From a virus: a stretch of 21,115 nucleotides of DNA. The notes under the pieces are model-generated. The model was not told the DNA's origin and searched no databases. It saw only the letters and a list, made by a program, of their open reading frames with translations. Position 1 is the first letter of the stretch. Each line of letters starts with the position of its first letter. The stretch lies in IMG/VR virus record IMGVR_UViG_3300043411_000609, positions 1 to 21,115 of that record. One strand, 5' to 3'. This document shows positions 21,086 through 21,115 of the stretch, piece after piece. The position numbers were made by a program, and so were the translations under genes.

Positions 21086-21115
21086 ATTGTAGGTGTACTG
21101 ATCGCCACCAATAGA

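Noticed and set aside
1-21115. tRNA genes, rRNA genes or insertion sequences
   Set aside because: I saw no cloverleaf with CCA-adjacent acceptor stem, no rRNA core sequence, and no transposase motif. I could not run a scan, so a tRNA could be missed.

Overview
The window is part of a tailed double-stranded DNA phage genome, or a prophage of the same type. Genes are tightly packed and mostly preceded by clear GGAGG-type ribosome binding sites. Recognisable parts are a terminase pair, a replication module, a peptidoglycan peptidase, many tiny accessory genes and a tail module. Three proteins carry lipobox-type signal peptides, which points to a Gram-negative host. The secreted trypsin-like protease and lipoproteins would fit a hydrolase-rich host such as the Bdellovibrio group, but that is only a guess.

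Layout. Positions 1-2322 (minus strand) hold the large and small terminase subunits, read toward the left edge. The large subunit (TerL) is split by an intein exactly inside the Walker A loop, and an HNH homing endonuclease gene (1054-1800) lies on the opposite strand, wholly inside the intein. Positions 2473-3490 (plus) carry a calcineurin-like phosphoesterase and an HExxH metallopeptidase-like protein. Positions 3621-4291 (minus) carry a lipoprotein and a tiny membrane protein. Positions 4292-4869 have no gene I can support, but they hold a run of inverted repeats and a strong plus-strand terminator. Positions 4870-9651 (plus) are the replication operon: SF3-like helicase, family A DNA polymerase with a proofreading domain, probable ssDNA-binding protein, and a Cas4/AddB-like nuclease with an iron-sulfur cysteine set.

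Positions 9648-10121 (minus) encode an M15 peptidase endolysin and 10193-10852 (plus) a YiiX-like cysteine hydrolase. A small minus-strand gene follows at 10829-11056. Positions 11261-15162 (plus) are a run of small accessory genes: zinc-ribbon proteins, a tandem family of coiled-coil paralogues with a 127-bp near-identical DNA repeat, a DUF6948-like protein, a Gly-X repeat protein built from a strict hexanucleotide repeat, and several tiny membrane proteins. Positions 15201-16543 (plus) encode a lipoprotein and a trypsin-like protease, closed by a terminator. Positions 16609-21115 (minus) hold a VRR-NUC nuclease, two small genes, a tail fibre and a large tail protein that may run off the right edge.

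The structural genes probably enter from the right on the minus strand and leave through the terminase on the left, with early and accessory genes between them. The most unusual feature is the TerL intein. Its reading frame stays open through the antisense of a complete HNH endonuclease gene, so splicing and homing functions are encoded on opposite strands of the same DNA.
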